The notes beneath the pieces were generated by a model. The model searched no databases, was not told the origin of the DNA, and was given only the letters and a program-made list of their open reading frames with translations. A stretch of DNA of 14,017 nucleotides from JAKBCQ01 sp021807585 (lineage in GTDB: Bacteria > Planctomycetota > Planctomycetia > Isosphaerales > Isosphaeraceae): NCBI GenBank assembly GCA_027325115.1, contig DAHWFG010000436.1, positions 1-14,017 on the forward strand, read 5' to 3'. Both the position numbers and the translations under genes were made by a program. This document shows, piece after piece, positions 1 through 6,777 of the stretch. How positions within the stretch are numbered: position 1 is the stretch's first letter; every line of letters begins with the position of its first letter.

Positions 1-2
1 AC

Positions 3-1130
3 AAAGCTTCGACTGAAGATATTGAGGCGTTACCGGAAGTCGTCGGTAAAAAGCTTCTTCTGGTCGAGAAACTCCGAGGTCGTGGGCGGCTATTTTCGTT
101 TCCTGACAACGCGTTCGGGACTATTGAACTTGAAAATGCTTACGTAAGGATTCGCGGGGGACATAAGCCTCTGGCAATATGCCGACCGCCGCATATCATC
201 GTGCATGCCGCGCGCCAATATGCGGTATATAGCGATGAATACATTGTTGTGCCTCCAAGGCAGATCGGTATCGCGTCAAACGCCACGCAATCCCTCTTTC
301 TCAAGGCGCTCGCTTTGTATCTCAGTTCGAAATTTGTGAAGTATTATGAATTCTTTTGTGCTCCCGAATGGGGAATCAAAAGAGACAGAGCCACACTCAA
401 ATCACTAAAAAAGATACCTCTATCGCTTGCGTCGGCATCCGAACGCGATCTCTCCAACTGCGCTTCGCTACATGACGCGATCGTCGAATCGTTGCGGAAC
501 GAACGAAATAAGAGATTGAAAGGATCATTGCCGCTGTTTGACTTGCAAGAAGATGATAACTCAATCTCACCAAGCAGTAGCGAAATTGAGGCCGAGAGAT
601 TGTACGAAGAACTCAACGATATGGTCTATGAAAGCCTCAAGATTAAAGAGAACGAGCGTTATTTGATCGAAGATCTGGTCGATGTGAAGATCCAGCTTAT
701 TGATGGAAAAGTTACGAAGGAAGCGATTCGCCCTCCAACATCGGCTGAGCTCGAAGAATACGCCGCCGTGCTTCAACGTGAGCTCGACGGATTCCTGTCG
801 GAAGACGAGGGATTGAGTCATAGATGCTCAATTTATTATGAATCAACATCAGGGATGGTGATGATCGAGCTTCTGGAATCAAAATCGGCAAGATGGAAAC
901 CCTCCGTTCACCAGGCGGGCGAGGGCACGGCGAAGGAACTCAAAAAAGCGCGCGAAGCGTTGCGACGCGATTACGGCCAATGGCTTTATTTCGATCGAAA
1001 TCTTCGTGTCTACAAGGGGAATAGAACTTTTATCCTTAAACCGTTCCAGCGTGTCCACTGGCTACGTAGCCAAGCCTTGATCGACGCGGATGAAATCATC
1101 GCGGACACACTCGCCGCGACGGAGGGATAA
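3..1130 (+). CDS. N6-adenine DNA methyltransferase, C-terminal (target-recognition) part; 5' end outside window
   Basis: The reading frame is open from base 3 and continues to a TAA at 1128-1130, so this is the C-terminal 375 or so residues of a larger protein. The stretch from about base 210 (YAVYSDEYIVVPPRQIGIAS, then LKALALYLSSKFVKYYEFF and WGIKRDRATLKSLKKIP) resembles the specificity region that follows the catalytic domain in Eco57I-like/N-6 DNA methylases of restriction and phage-defence loci. The catalytic NPPY-type motif is not in the window, so the methylase call rests on this C-terminal resemblance. The remaining residues are charged and helical (ELEEYAAVLQRELDGFL). The next gene starts at the very base after the stop, with the Shine-Dalgarno GGAGGG inside the end of this gene, which argues for translational coupling. 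A type IIG enzyme or a stand-alone modification subunit are both possible. Confidence 0.6.
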   Translation, partial: KASTEDIEALPEVVGKKLLLVEKLRGRGRLFSFPDNAFGTIELENAYVRIRGGHKPLAICRPPHIIVHAARQYAVYSDEYIVVPPRQIGIASNATQSLFLKALALYLSSKFVKYYEFFCAPEWGIKRDRATLKSLKKIPLSLASASERDLSNCASLHDAIVESLRNERNKRLKGSLPLFDLQEDDNSISPSSSEIEAERLYEELNDMVYESLKIKENERYLIEDLVDVKIQLIDGKVTKEAIRPPTSAELEEYAAVLQRELDGFLSEDEGLSHRCSIYYESTSGMVMIELLESKSARWKPSVHQAGEGTAKELKKAREALRRDYGQWLYFDRNLRVYKGNRTFILKPFQRVHWLRSQALIDADEIIADTLAATEG

Positions 1131-1823
1131 ATGTCGGTGCTGTCGAGCGCGGACGGTCCAAACGGGCATTCGGGGAACTCCGGGCCGTATCGAAGAATCT
1201 TTGTAAAACAAGTCCATTTGTTAATCGCGTTGGGCTATGCGCGAATCGATCTCGAAAGCTTTCGAAATGCTCAAGAGCCCGCGATCACCGGCGAACTCGT
1301 GAGGCAAATTCGCCTGGTGATCGAAGATCGTGATTCCCCATCTCATTTTTGGGCGCATCGGTATGCAATCCACGATGATCCGCCTCAAAACATTCCCGGA
1401 TTACAGGGCAAAAAACGTCCGAGGGTCGATATCGAAATGGAGCGTACTCAGCGAGGCCCGCACGCCCGGTTTCAGTTTGAAGCGAAGAAATTTCCGGTCG
1501 GCCGCAAAGACGCCGTCGGCGAGTATATCGGCGAGAACGGTCTAGGAAGCTTCATCTCAGGTCGATACGCCGAAACGCTCGACGACGCGGGAATGCTGGC
1601 CTATGTCCAATCAGGCTCGGTCACGGATTGGATAGAGAAAGTAAAGACACGGCTTGAAAAGCAACGCGACTCATGCGAGCTTGATGAAGAATGGGCGAAG
1701 GCTCAAATCGTTGAGGATATTGAGAATTGTTATCGGACGGTTCACTATAGAAAGCGAATAGGCGGGCGCCTTGTCGTATACCATTCGTTTCTGTCGATCA
1801 ATAAATCATCGGCCGTCGAATAA
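1131..1823 (+). CDS. Putative PD-(D/E)XK nuclease partner of the upstream methylase
   Basis: This 230-residue protein has no family I can name with certainty, but it carries the spacing of a PD-(D/E)XK nuclease core: an acidic residue in an early helix (E55 in ITGELVRQIR), then RPRVDIEM with D100, then the strand FQFEAKKF with E117 and K119. The following KDAVGEYIGENGLGSFISGRY could be the core helix that often supplies further contacts. Its ATG directly follows the TAA of the methylase gene, and GGAGGG at 1121-1126 is its ribosome binding site, so the two are almost certainly co-translated. In restriction-modification and related defence loci such an arrangement suggests the cleavage subunit; a non-cleaving PD-(D/E)XK accessory protein is the alternative. 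Start is secure, function is inferred. Confidence 0.6.
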   Translation: MSVLSSADGPNGHSGNSGPYRRIFVKQVHLLIALGYARIDLESFRNAQEPAITGELVRQIRLVIEDRDSPSHFWAHRYAIHDDPPQNIPGLQGKKRPRVDIEMERTQRGPHARFQFEAKKFPVGRKDAVGEYIGENGLGSFISGRYAETLDDAGMLAYVQSGSVTDWIEKVKTRLEKQRDSCELDEEWAKAQIVEDIENCYRTVHYRKRIGGRLVVYHSFLSINKSSAVE

Positions 1824-2059
1824 CACGATATTTCTAAAAAAAGTGCATCGTTTTTCATTGTCGTCCGATTAATCATATGATAACATAATATAACATCTAT
1901 CAACTAGCGAGATTTATTGCGTCGTAGACTAATGAAAGGTTTCAAATATTTAAATTAATATTTAATCAATATGCGTTTAAGCCGAAAATTGCGGAGAACT
2001 CCAAGCATAAATAGAGCGTGGGACTGATCTTGTGACAAAACCGTTACAGGCCATTCAGG
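1824..2059. other. AT-rich intergenic stretch with a short AT palindrome
   Basis: No open frame with coding character is visible. The stretch is far more AT-rich than the rest of the window. It contains an inverted repeat, AAATATT (1944-1950) and AATATTT (1957-1963), around a six-base centre. It separates the methylase/nuclease pair from the decayed genes that read towards it on the minus strand, so it is probably a junction between acquired segments. It could hold the terminator of the nuclease gene, but I see no convincing hairpin plus T-run. Confidence 0.4.
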
Positions 2060-2425
2060 CTACTGAGTCGCACCCAAAAGATCAAACACCCTCTTCTGCA
2101 AATCCGTAGCGACAGTGTTCATTGTTAATAGGGATGAATCGTTTCCATTGATTCGTATTTTGTTCATCGCCAATGTTCCAAGATCCTGAAGCAACGTTCG
2201 AAAACTGTGAACGGGAGCCCCGTCCTCAGTTTGCTTCGTCTTTTCCTTGGCCTTCGCCTTGTCCGATCGCGGCGCCTGACGCACGAATTGACCTGCGAGA
2301 ACGCCGATGATTTCCTCCGACACATCGGCGCGTCGCATCTTGGCCTCGGAGGGGGTGATTTCGATAGATCCCTCGTCGAAATTGGGCGCCGCCGTAATTG
2401 TGAGGCCGGCCCCGGTAGGCTGAGC
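2060..2425 (-). pseudogene. Transposase C-terminal remnant (IS1634-like)
   Basis: The minus-strand frame between stops at 2426-2428 and 2060-2062 encodes about 121 residues. The last 55 or so, starting DGAPVHSFRTLLQDLGTL and ending in DLQKRVFDLLGATQ, match my memory of the extreme C-terminus of IS1634/IS4-type transposases (DGxPVHSFxTLLxxLxT and a final LQxRAFxLLG). The catalytic DDE part is absent, so this is a fragment, not a working element. The first 60 or so residues of the frame (ITAAPNFDEGSIEITPSEAK) do not obviously belong to a transposase. They are in the same frame as the pglZ remnant just upstream and may come from another broken gene. The family assignment is by recalled motif only. 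Confidence 0.5.
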
Positions 2426-2734
2426 TCATGAATTCATCCCAGTCTCGATCTGGCCTCTAATCCATACGACTTTTGCACCTGATCCGTCCGGGAGTACTGG
2501 TTCCTCGGCCTGTGCGTCAAGGAGGCATTTACCGTTCGGTTCCTCCCGTTCCATGCGGAACTTGGCTTCGAGCGCCCTGATCTGATCGAGCCGGCGGATC
2601 GTCACGCCATCGACGATGGCGAACGGCAACGTGCTCAGGAACTCCGTTTCGGGGTCGTCGCAAAAGACGATGCGCTCCTCTTCCTCGTTGAAAAATCGCT
2701 CTCACCTGACATCGATTTGGTTCAGGTCACTCAT
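2426..2734 (-). pseudogene. pglZ: Truncated pglZ-like gene (BREX alkaline-phosphatase-superfamily protein), two in-frame stops
   Basis: Reading the minus strand from an ATG at 2734 gives MSDLNQIDVR, a TGA at 2702-2704, then ERFFNEEEERIVFCDDPETEF and, further on, VDGVTIRRLDQIRALEAKFR and MEREEPNGK. This is the typical N-terminus of type A PglZ from BREX phage-defence systems, where the frame would normally continue for several hundred residues. Here a second in-frame TGA at 2426-2428 ends it after about 100 codons, and the similarity fades after the AEEP motif. The ATG overlaps the stop of the antitoxin gene by four bases (ATGA), so the intact ancestor was in one operon with the toxin-antitoxin pair. 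With one premature stop after ten codons and no phosphatase domain it cannot be functional. Confidence 0.7.
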
Positions 2735-2937
2735 GGCTTTTCGAGGCCGAGACGGCTCTTGACCTCGTTCAAAGGGACGCAGGCCGCGGACGCCTCGTCG
2801 GCTTTCGCCTCGCGCAAATCGATGAGGTCGGCCACATCGGCCGGCACTTCTTGGAGGGCGAGAAACTCCTCGTAGGGGATCACGGCGAACTCTTTCTTGC
2901 CGTCTTTCGTCAGGAATTCAGGATGAAGCGACATCAT
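2731..2937 (-). CDS. Small antitoxin, Phd/RelB-like, of a RelE-type module
   Basis: This 68-residue protein (MMSLHPEFLTKDGKKEFAVI, then PYEEFLALQEV, ending VKSRLGLEKP) looks like the short antitoxins that pair with RelE-type toxins: an N-terminal DNA-binding-like strand-helix part (TKDGKKEFAVIPYEEF) and an acidic, helical C-terminal half that would wrap the toxin. An AAGGAA ribosome binding site lies about seven bases before the first ATG and overlaps the end of the toxin remnant, whose stop is at 2950-2952. The order toxin-then-antitoxin is the reverse of classical relBE. The frame is intact although both neighbours are broken. The second Met (2934) is an equally possible start. Confidence 0.65.
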   Translation of the reverse strand: MMSLHPEFLTKDGKKEFAVIPYEEFLALQEVPADVADLIDLREAKADEASAACVPLNEVKSRLGLEKP

Positions 2938-2949
2938 GCAATTGTTCCT

Positions 2950-3170
2950 TTATGGGTCATAGGCGTCCGAGCGATGCTTCACACGAAAGATGATGACTTT
3001 ATCCCCGTCGATCTCAACGAGAATTCGGTAATCGCCCACTCTCAGGCGATACTCAGGATGAAGCAGGTGAGGCGCCTCTCATCCCCAGCCAGGTTGGTAC
3101 GGAGCGCCTCGATCTTCTCGACGATCCGCTGAGCCCGCGACCTGGGGATGGAGGGATGATAGAGGACAAT
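2950..3170 (-). pseudogene. Frameshifted RelE/ParE-type toxin gene
   Basis: Two minus-strand frames hold the two halves of one RelE-fold toxin. The N-terminal half reads VLYHPSIPRSRAQRIVEKIE then ALRTNLAGDERRLT and runs into a TGA at 3042-3044. The C-terminal half, shifted by one base, reads HPEYRLRVGDYRILVEIDGD then KVIIFRVKHRSDAY and ends at a TAA at 2950-2952. YRLRVGDYRIL and the final RVKHRSDAY are hallmark strands of RelE-family mRNA interferases. The shift lies between about 3045 and 3080. A normal start codon is also missing (an ATT stands where Met would be expected and stops lie just upstream). Inactive toxin is the simplest reading; a sequencing error could explain the frameshift but hardly the lost start. 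Confidence 0.7.
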
Positions 3171-3600
3171 TTAGGAATAATATTAAAGAACATAACTATC
3201 TTTGTATTTGTAGTGGTTGTCGCGCGTTTCATCGGGCTGAGGAGGATGGAATAGTGTTGATCCGTGCGAAAGAGCGGGATCGTGCTCGCTTCCGCGATGC
3301 GAGCGGCGCGGAGGTGTTCATCAGGATAGGGCTCGAACGCGGATCGCCGGAAGGTTGAGATCAACGCGATCAATCATCAGCCTCAATTCGCCCTATGCGC
3401 TCGAGGCGTACTGTGCGCACAATGGTTCTTCAATCCTGGGCGGTCAGGGGATGTTCGGTGGAATATCCGCGGGGGACCGAGGGCGTTTGGGCGGTTTGGT
3501 GATTTTTCGCACCGCGACGAGTCGGCATGGGCTTGCCAAACATCCTATGATTGGTGTATGTAGCGACCGCGGTTGAACGGTCGAATATGGTTCGTTTACT
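3171..3600. other. Stretch without a recognisable gene
   Basis: About 430 bases lie between the toxin remnant and the next plus-strand gene. Frames exist on both strands but none resembles a family I know. On the minus strand, residues like RRSAFEPYPDEHLRAARIAE (around 3290-3350) look partly protein-like and could be a further gene fragment. A 37-codon minus-strand frame (3430-3543) starting MFGKPMPTRRGAKNHQTAQT is also present, without supporting evidence. A six-base inverted repeat, CGACCG and CGGTCG, flanks 3568-3580. The base composition changes at the right end of this stretch from island-like to the CGATCG-rich style of the rest of the window. Confidence 0.4.
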
Positions 3601-4008
3601 TTGGAGTTAATAGAACCTCAAGTGTTCGCTTCATCAGCAAATCGTCTGTCTCGCCAGTGGGTGGATCGTCTTGCGACGTATCGCAATCACCACAACGACG
3701 AGCACCTCGAGGCGCTCATCTTCGAGGCGTTGCGGTACGCGGGCTTCGCGCTTGAAGAGCCGCTTTCGCGGTCGGATTATTGGAGCAAGGCGCCGCTCGC
3801 TCGACGCGTCGCGGTGCTGCTCTTCCTGGTCGATCGCGGCGCGGTCAATCGCGTCCACAAGCACGGCAGGACGCGATTCGAAGCCGCCGAAGACGCCGAG
3901 ACGTGGGCCGCGGGCCAAACGTCGCTCGCGCCTTACCTCGCCCCGACGCTCGAATTCATCGCGGCGTTGCGTTCCGACCGCAACTGTCGATCCCGCCGCA
4001 ACGGTTGA
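3601..4008 (+). CDS. Uncharacterised small protein
   Basis: I do not recognise this 135-residue protein. It begins with a TTG at 3601 (a GTG at 3622 is the alternative; neither has a clear Shine-Dalgarno). From residue 30 on it looks like genuine coding sequence: DEHLEALIFEALRYAGFALE, SDYWSKAPLARRVAVLLFLV and HGRTRFEAAEDAETWAAGQT are amphipathic helices, and codon third positions follow the high-GC bias of the core genes nearby. It has no signal peptide, no membrane segment and no cysteine cluster apart from one near the end. It is convergent with the glycosyltransferase gene that follows on the other strand, so it forms its own transcription unit. Confidence 0.55.
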   Translation: MELIEPQVFASSANRLSRQWVDRLATYRNHHNDEHLEALIFEALRYAGFALEEPLSRSDYWSKAPLARRVAVLLFLVDRGAVNRVHKHGRTRFEAAEDAETWAAGQTSLAPYLAPTLEFIAALRSDRNCRSRRNG

Positions 4009-4081
4009 ACCAAAAACAGAACCGCCGATCGCGTCGTCGCGAGGCGCCGATTCCGATCGATCTCAAAGCACGTCGCTCCGA

Positions 4082-4114
4082 GCCGCACCCTACGGCTCGA
4101 TGCGGCATTTCTTT
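4082..4114 (+). terminator. Possible terminator after the small plus-strand gene
   Basis: GCCGCA (4082-4087) and TGCGGC (4101-4106) can pair. An alternative six-base stem, GAGCCG and CGGCTC, overlaps it. The stem is followed by ATTTCTTTAT. It sits in the gap between two convergent genes, where a terminator is expected, but the stem is short and the T-run is interrupted. Confidence 0.3.
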
Positions 4115-4187
4115 ATATAAATAAGTGATCGGATAAAATTCCGACTCATGAGATTGATCGTCGTCGCGTCGATCGTGGTCGATTCAA

Positions 4188-5729
4188 TTAGAGCGAAGCC
4201 TTGGCGATTTGAACGTCGTTTGCGTTCGTGGCGTTCGCCTCGGTCTCGGTCGATTCTTGGGAGCGGAATTCTCGGACTGGTCGTCGTTTTGATATCAGAT
4301 CGAATCCCGTCGTCGCGAAGAGGATGATGGTGGCGAAGAGGACGTTGCCGTAAGCCTGGGCGATTTTGGGGATTGCGATTGAGAGAGTCATCAGTCCGAC
4401 GGCGACTCCGAACGCGATTTTCCAGATCGTCCGATCGCGCGATCCTACGGGGGCCTTGATCGCCGAGGCGAGCGCGTACGTGAGCGGGTACAGCAGCCAA
4501 ACAAAGAAGTAATTGAAAGAAAGAGGCGAGAACATCAAGATCAGCATGAGCGTCATCCCCCATTCGGCCGCGGCGGGTCGGCGATCGACGGGGGAGCGGA
4601 AGATCGGCATGGCGCGGAGCGAGAACAGGCCCAGCATTGTCGCCGAGAGGAGGATCGCCGCGTTGACGCCGTTGAAATCGAGGTTGACGAGGTTGACGCG
4701 CCAGAAGGGGTCGGTTTCACCGTCGGCGGGAACTCGGCGCAGGAGGCGATGTTCGAGCGCGATCAACGATTGATTTTTGAAGCTGTAGCACCGTTCGGGG
4801 CGTTGCGCGATCGTTCCCGAATCGTATTTGAGCACCATTCCGCGGGTCCAGAGCGAGAGGTCGTCGATCGTTTGCCTTGGTGTGCGATATGCGAGAGGGG
4901 CGATGAGCAAGAGGAAGACGAGCGTGGCGCCGACCGCGGCGGAGGCCTTCCACTTGCGTCGATAAAGCAGATAGCCGACCGCCATGATCGGAAACGCCTT
5001 GATCGCCGCGGCGATCCCGACCAGGATTCCCGCCTTGAACTCGCGTCCGTGTCTGAGCCACGCCGCGGCGGCTAACATCAGCGCCAACAGCAATAAATTC
5101 GGTTGACCAAGCAAGTAGGTGTCGTGGATGAACGGGACGACGCAAAGGACCGGGACGAGCGTGGCGAGCGCGATCGCGGCGGGCTTGCGGAGGCCCGTCG
5201 CGGCGATCGAAAGCCGCACGCTCGCGATCCAGGCGATCGAATTGATCAAAATCAACGCGAGCATGAATCCCGTTCGACCCAGCCGATTCGCGGTCGCCAA
5301 CATCACCGCGCAAGAAGGTGGATACATAAATGGAAATAACCGATATTTTTCGGTCGGATAGATCGCCGCGCCGCGACCGTAAAACCAGCCCGTCCAATAC
5401 CAGAGGTCGTAATCTTTATTAAGCAAACCCAGCCAATCGTTGACGAGGGGGGGGATCGCGAAGATCGTCATCAATATAATAAAAAATGCATATATAGATG
5501 GGATTGCGCGAGGATGTTCGAGCAGGCGGACGAGGTGGATCGGCGCGATTCCGGCGAGTGATTCGCTTGCGTCGTTCGTCGGTTGGGCGCGATTCGCTTG
5601 CGCGCTCATCGAATCGGCGGATCGGCGATCGGCGTTCGATTGGATCGACGTTTCGACATCTAGTTGTTCTTTGTCGTTGCGCCAAACCGTTCCGCGTCGG
5701 CGGCGTGCGCTTCCATGCGGCTCCCGCAT
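4188..5729 (-). CDS. GT87 (DUF2029) family integral-membrane glycosyltransferase
   Basis: The 513-residue protein has a polar N-terminal tail of about 65 residues, then around ten hydrophobic segments, the first at 76-96. The loop after it, with NKDYDLWYWTGWFYGRGAAI (104-123) and a nearby FMYPPS, carries the acidic D106/D108 position typical of GT-C fold polyprenyl-phosphate-sugar-dependent transferases. YLLGQPNLLLLALMLAAAAW, then GILVGIAAAIKAFPIMAVGY, is the signature region of the DUF2029/GT87 family (mannosyl- and arabinosyltransferases such as PimE and AftC). It would transfer a lipid-linked sugar on the outer face of the cytoplasmic membrane; the acceptor cannot be told. The ATG at 5729 has GGAAGGGA about nine bases upstream, which favours it over Met41. 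The methyltransferase gene lies upstream on the same strand, 211 bases away, so co-transcription is uncertain. Confidence 0.85.
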   Translation of the reverse strand: MREPHGSARRRRGTVWRNDKEQLDVETSIQSNADRRSADSMSAQANRAQPTNDASESLAGIAPIHLVRLLEHPRAIPSIYAFFIILMTIFAIPPLVNDWLGLLNKDYDLWYWTGWFYGRGAAIYPTEKYRLFPFMYPPSCAVMLATANRLGRTGFMLALILINSIAWIASVRLSIAATGLRKPAAIALATLVPVLCVVPFIHDTYLLGQPNLLLLALMLAAAAWLRHGREFKAGILVGIAAAIKAFPIMAVGYLLYRRKWKASAAVGATLVFLLLIAPLAYRTPRQTIDDLSLWTRGMVLKYDSGTIAQRPERCYSFKNQSLIALEHRLLRRVPADGETDPFWRVNLVNLDFNGVNAAILLSATMLGLFSLRAMPIFRSPVDRRPAAAEWGMTLMLILMFSPLSFNYFFVWLLYPLTYALASAIKAPVGSRDRTIWKIAFGVAVGLMTLSIAIPKIAQAYGNVLFATIILFATTGFDLISKRRPVREFRSQESTETEANATNANDVQIAKASL

Positions 5730-5940
5730 CGTCTTGAATCCCTTCCGTCGACGATCGAGGCGATCGTCGGATGATCCGATTCGCTCATCGTTTATCGATC
5801 GCGATCGCCTTGGGGGCGATACGTCGCGATCGGTCGATCGAGCCGGCTTTGTCGTAGGTCCGGTTTCGTCGAGCGTACCGTAGGTTGGGGCGGGACGGCG
5901 CCCCGATTTTGCTAGAGTTATCGACCCGATTTTGCTCGGC

Positions 5941-6657
5941 TCATGAACCTTGGCTTGCCGAAGCCGCGTGTTCGAGCGTTCGATCGTGGAAGATCACGTG
6001 GTGAGGCCGAGGGATGACGGGGGCGGTTCCTTCGTTGAGGACGACCGGCGCGGGGGGGTTGTGCACGGTCTGGCGTATGTGGCCGAGCCCCGCTTGATCG
6101 AAGAGTTCGCGAAACCGCCGTCGCGACGCGTGCTTGACGTCTCCCTCGAAGCTAGCGACGAAGCAGTCGAAAATGAGCCAACCCCACGGGCGGTCACGGA
6201 AGCCGTCGAGGAGGAGGAGCTTGCCCCCCGGCTTGAGAACGCGGCTCATTTCGCGCACGGCTCGTTCTTGATCGGGATAATGATGAAAGCTATTGGCGCA
6301 GGTAACGACGTCGAAAGAGCTTGAGGCGAACGGCAGCCGTTCGCTGTCACCTTGCACAGGGGTCGTGGGGTCGCCCGCGATCGACCAGCGATCGAGGCCC
6401 TGGCGGAGCATCCCCGCGACGAGATCGACTCCCCAAACGCGTGCGTTCGGTAAGCACGTACGAATCCTTCGCGCGAAAACGCCCGTCCCGCAGCCGACGT
6501 CTAAAACATCGATCGGTCGATCGGCCGAGATCGAACGAATGCGTCGGATCAATGCGCGATGCGACGGTCCAAATAAGAGCCACTGGAGGATGCTACGATC
6601 GTAACACTCGCTCCAGCGATCGAACTCGTCGGATGCCTGAGACCTAAGATAACCCAT
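5941..6657 (-). CDS. Class I SAM-dependent methyltransferase (UbiE/type 11-like)
   Basis: The 238-residue protein starts at an ATG at 6657 with a perfect AAGGAGG seven bases or so upstream; the longer frame back to 6714 adds 19 residues and ignores that site. Motif I is VLDVGCGTGVFARRI (residues 51-65), the ribose-binding acidic residue is in VWGVDLVAGML, motif IV is FDVVTCANSFHHY, and post-motif LKPGGKLLLLDGF follows, all typical of UbiE/COQ5-like or generic Methyltransf_11 enzymes. It transfers a methyl group from S-adenosylmethionine to an unknown small molecule or lipid in the cytosol. The C-terminal part (HNPPAPVVLNEGTAPVIPRP) is not informative. It is divergent from the cysteine desulfurase gene across a 120-base gap, which must hold both promoters. 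Confidence 0.85.
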   Translation of the reverse strand: MGYLRSQASDEFDRWSECYDRSILQWLLFGPSHRALIRRIRSISADRPIDVLDVGCGTGVFARRIRTCLPNARVWGVDLVAGMLRQGLDRWSIAGDPTTPVQGDSERLPFASSSFDVVTCANSFHHYPDQERAVREMSRVLKPGGKLLLLDGFRDRPWGWLIFDCFVASFEGDVKHASRRRFRELFDQAGLGHIRQTVHNPPAPVVLNEGTAPVIPRPHHVIFHDRTLEHAASASQGS

Positions 6658-6777
6658 GAGATCCTCCTTGAAACGCCCGGTTGCGTTCCCAACAATTGAG
6701 GCTAACCTTAACAAGCCGATTCATCGCGAGCAATCCAAATCGTCGCCCGCGCTCAACCTTGAAGAAACGCATTTCCC

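Noticed and set aside
3053..3373. Minus-strand 106-codon frame
   Set aside because: It covers the toxin remnant in the wrong frame; RelE-like sequence is clear in the two other minus frames.
3430..3543. 37-codon minus-strand frame starting MFGKPMPTRRG
   Set aside because: It has a plausible composition, but no good ribosome binding site, no recognised relative and no conserved context.
4717..5397. Minus-strand 226-codon frame inside the glycosyltransferase gene
   Set aside because: It is out of frame with the membrane protein and has a low-complexity RDR-rich composition typical of shadow frames.
5749..5769. CGACGATCG-AGG-CGATCGTCG hairpin upstream of the glycosyltransferase gene
   Set aside because: No T-run follows on either strand, and CGATCG-containing inverted repeats arise often by chance in this genome.
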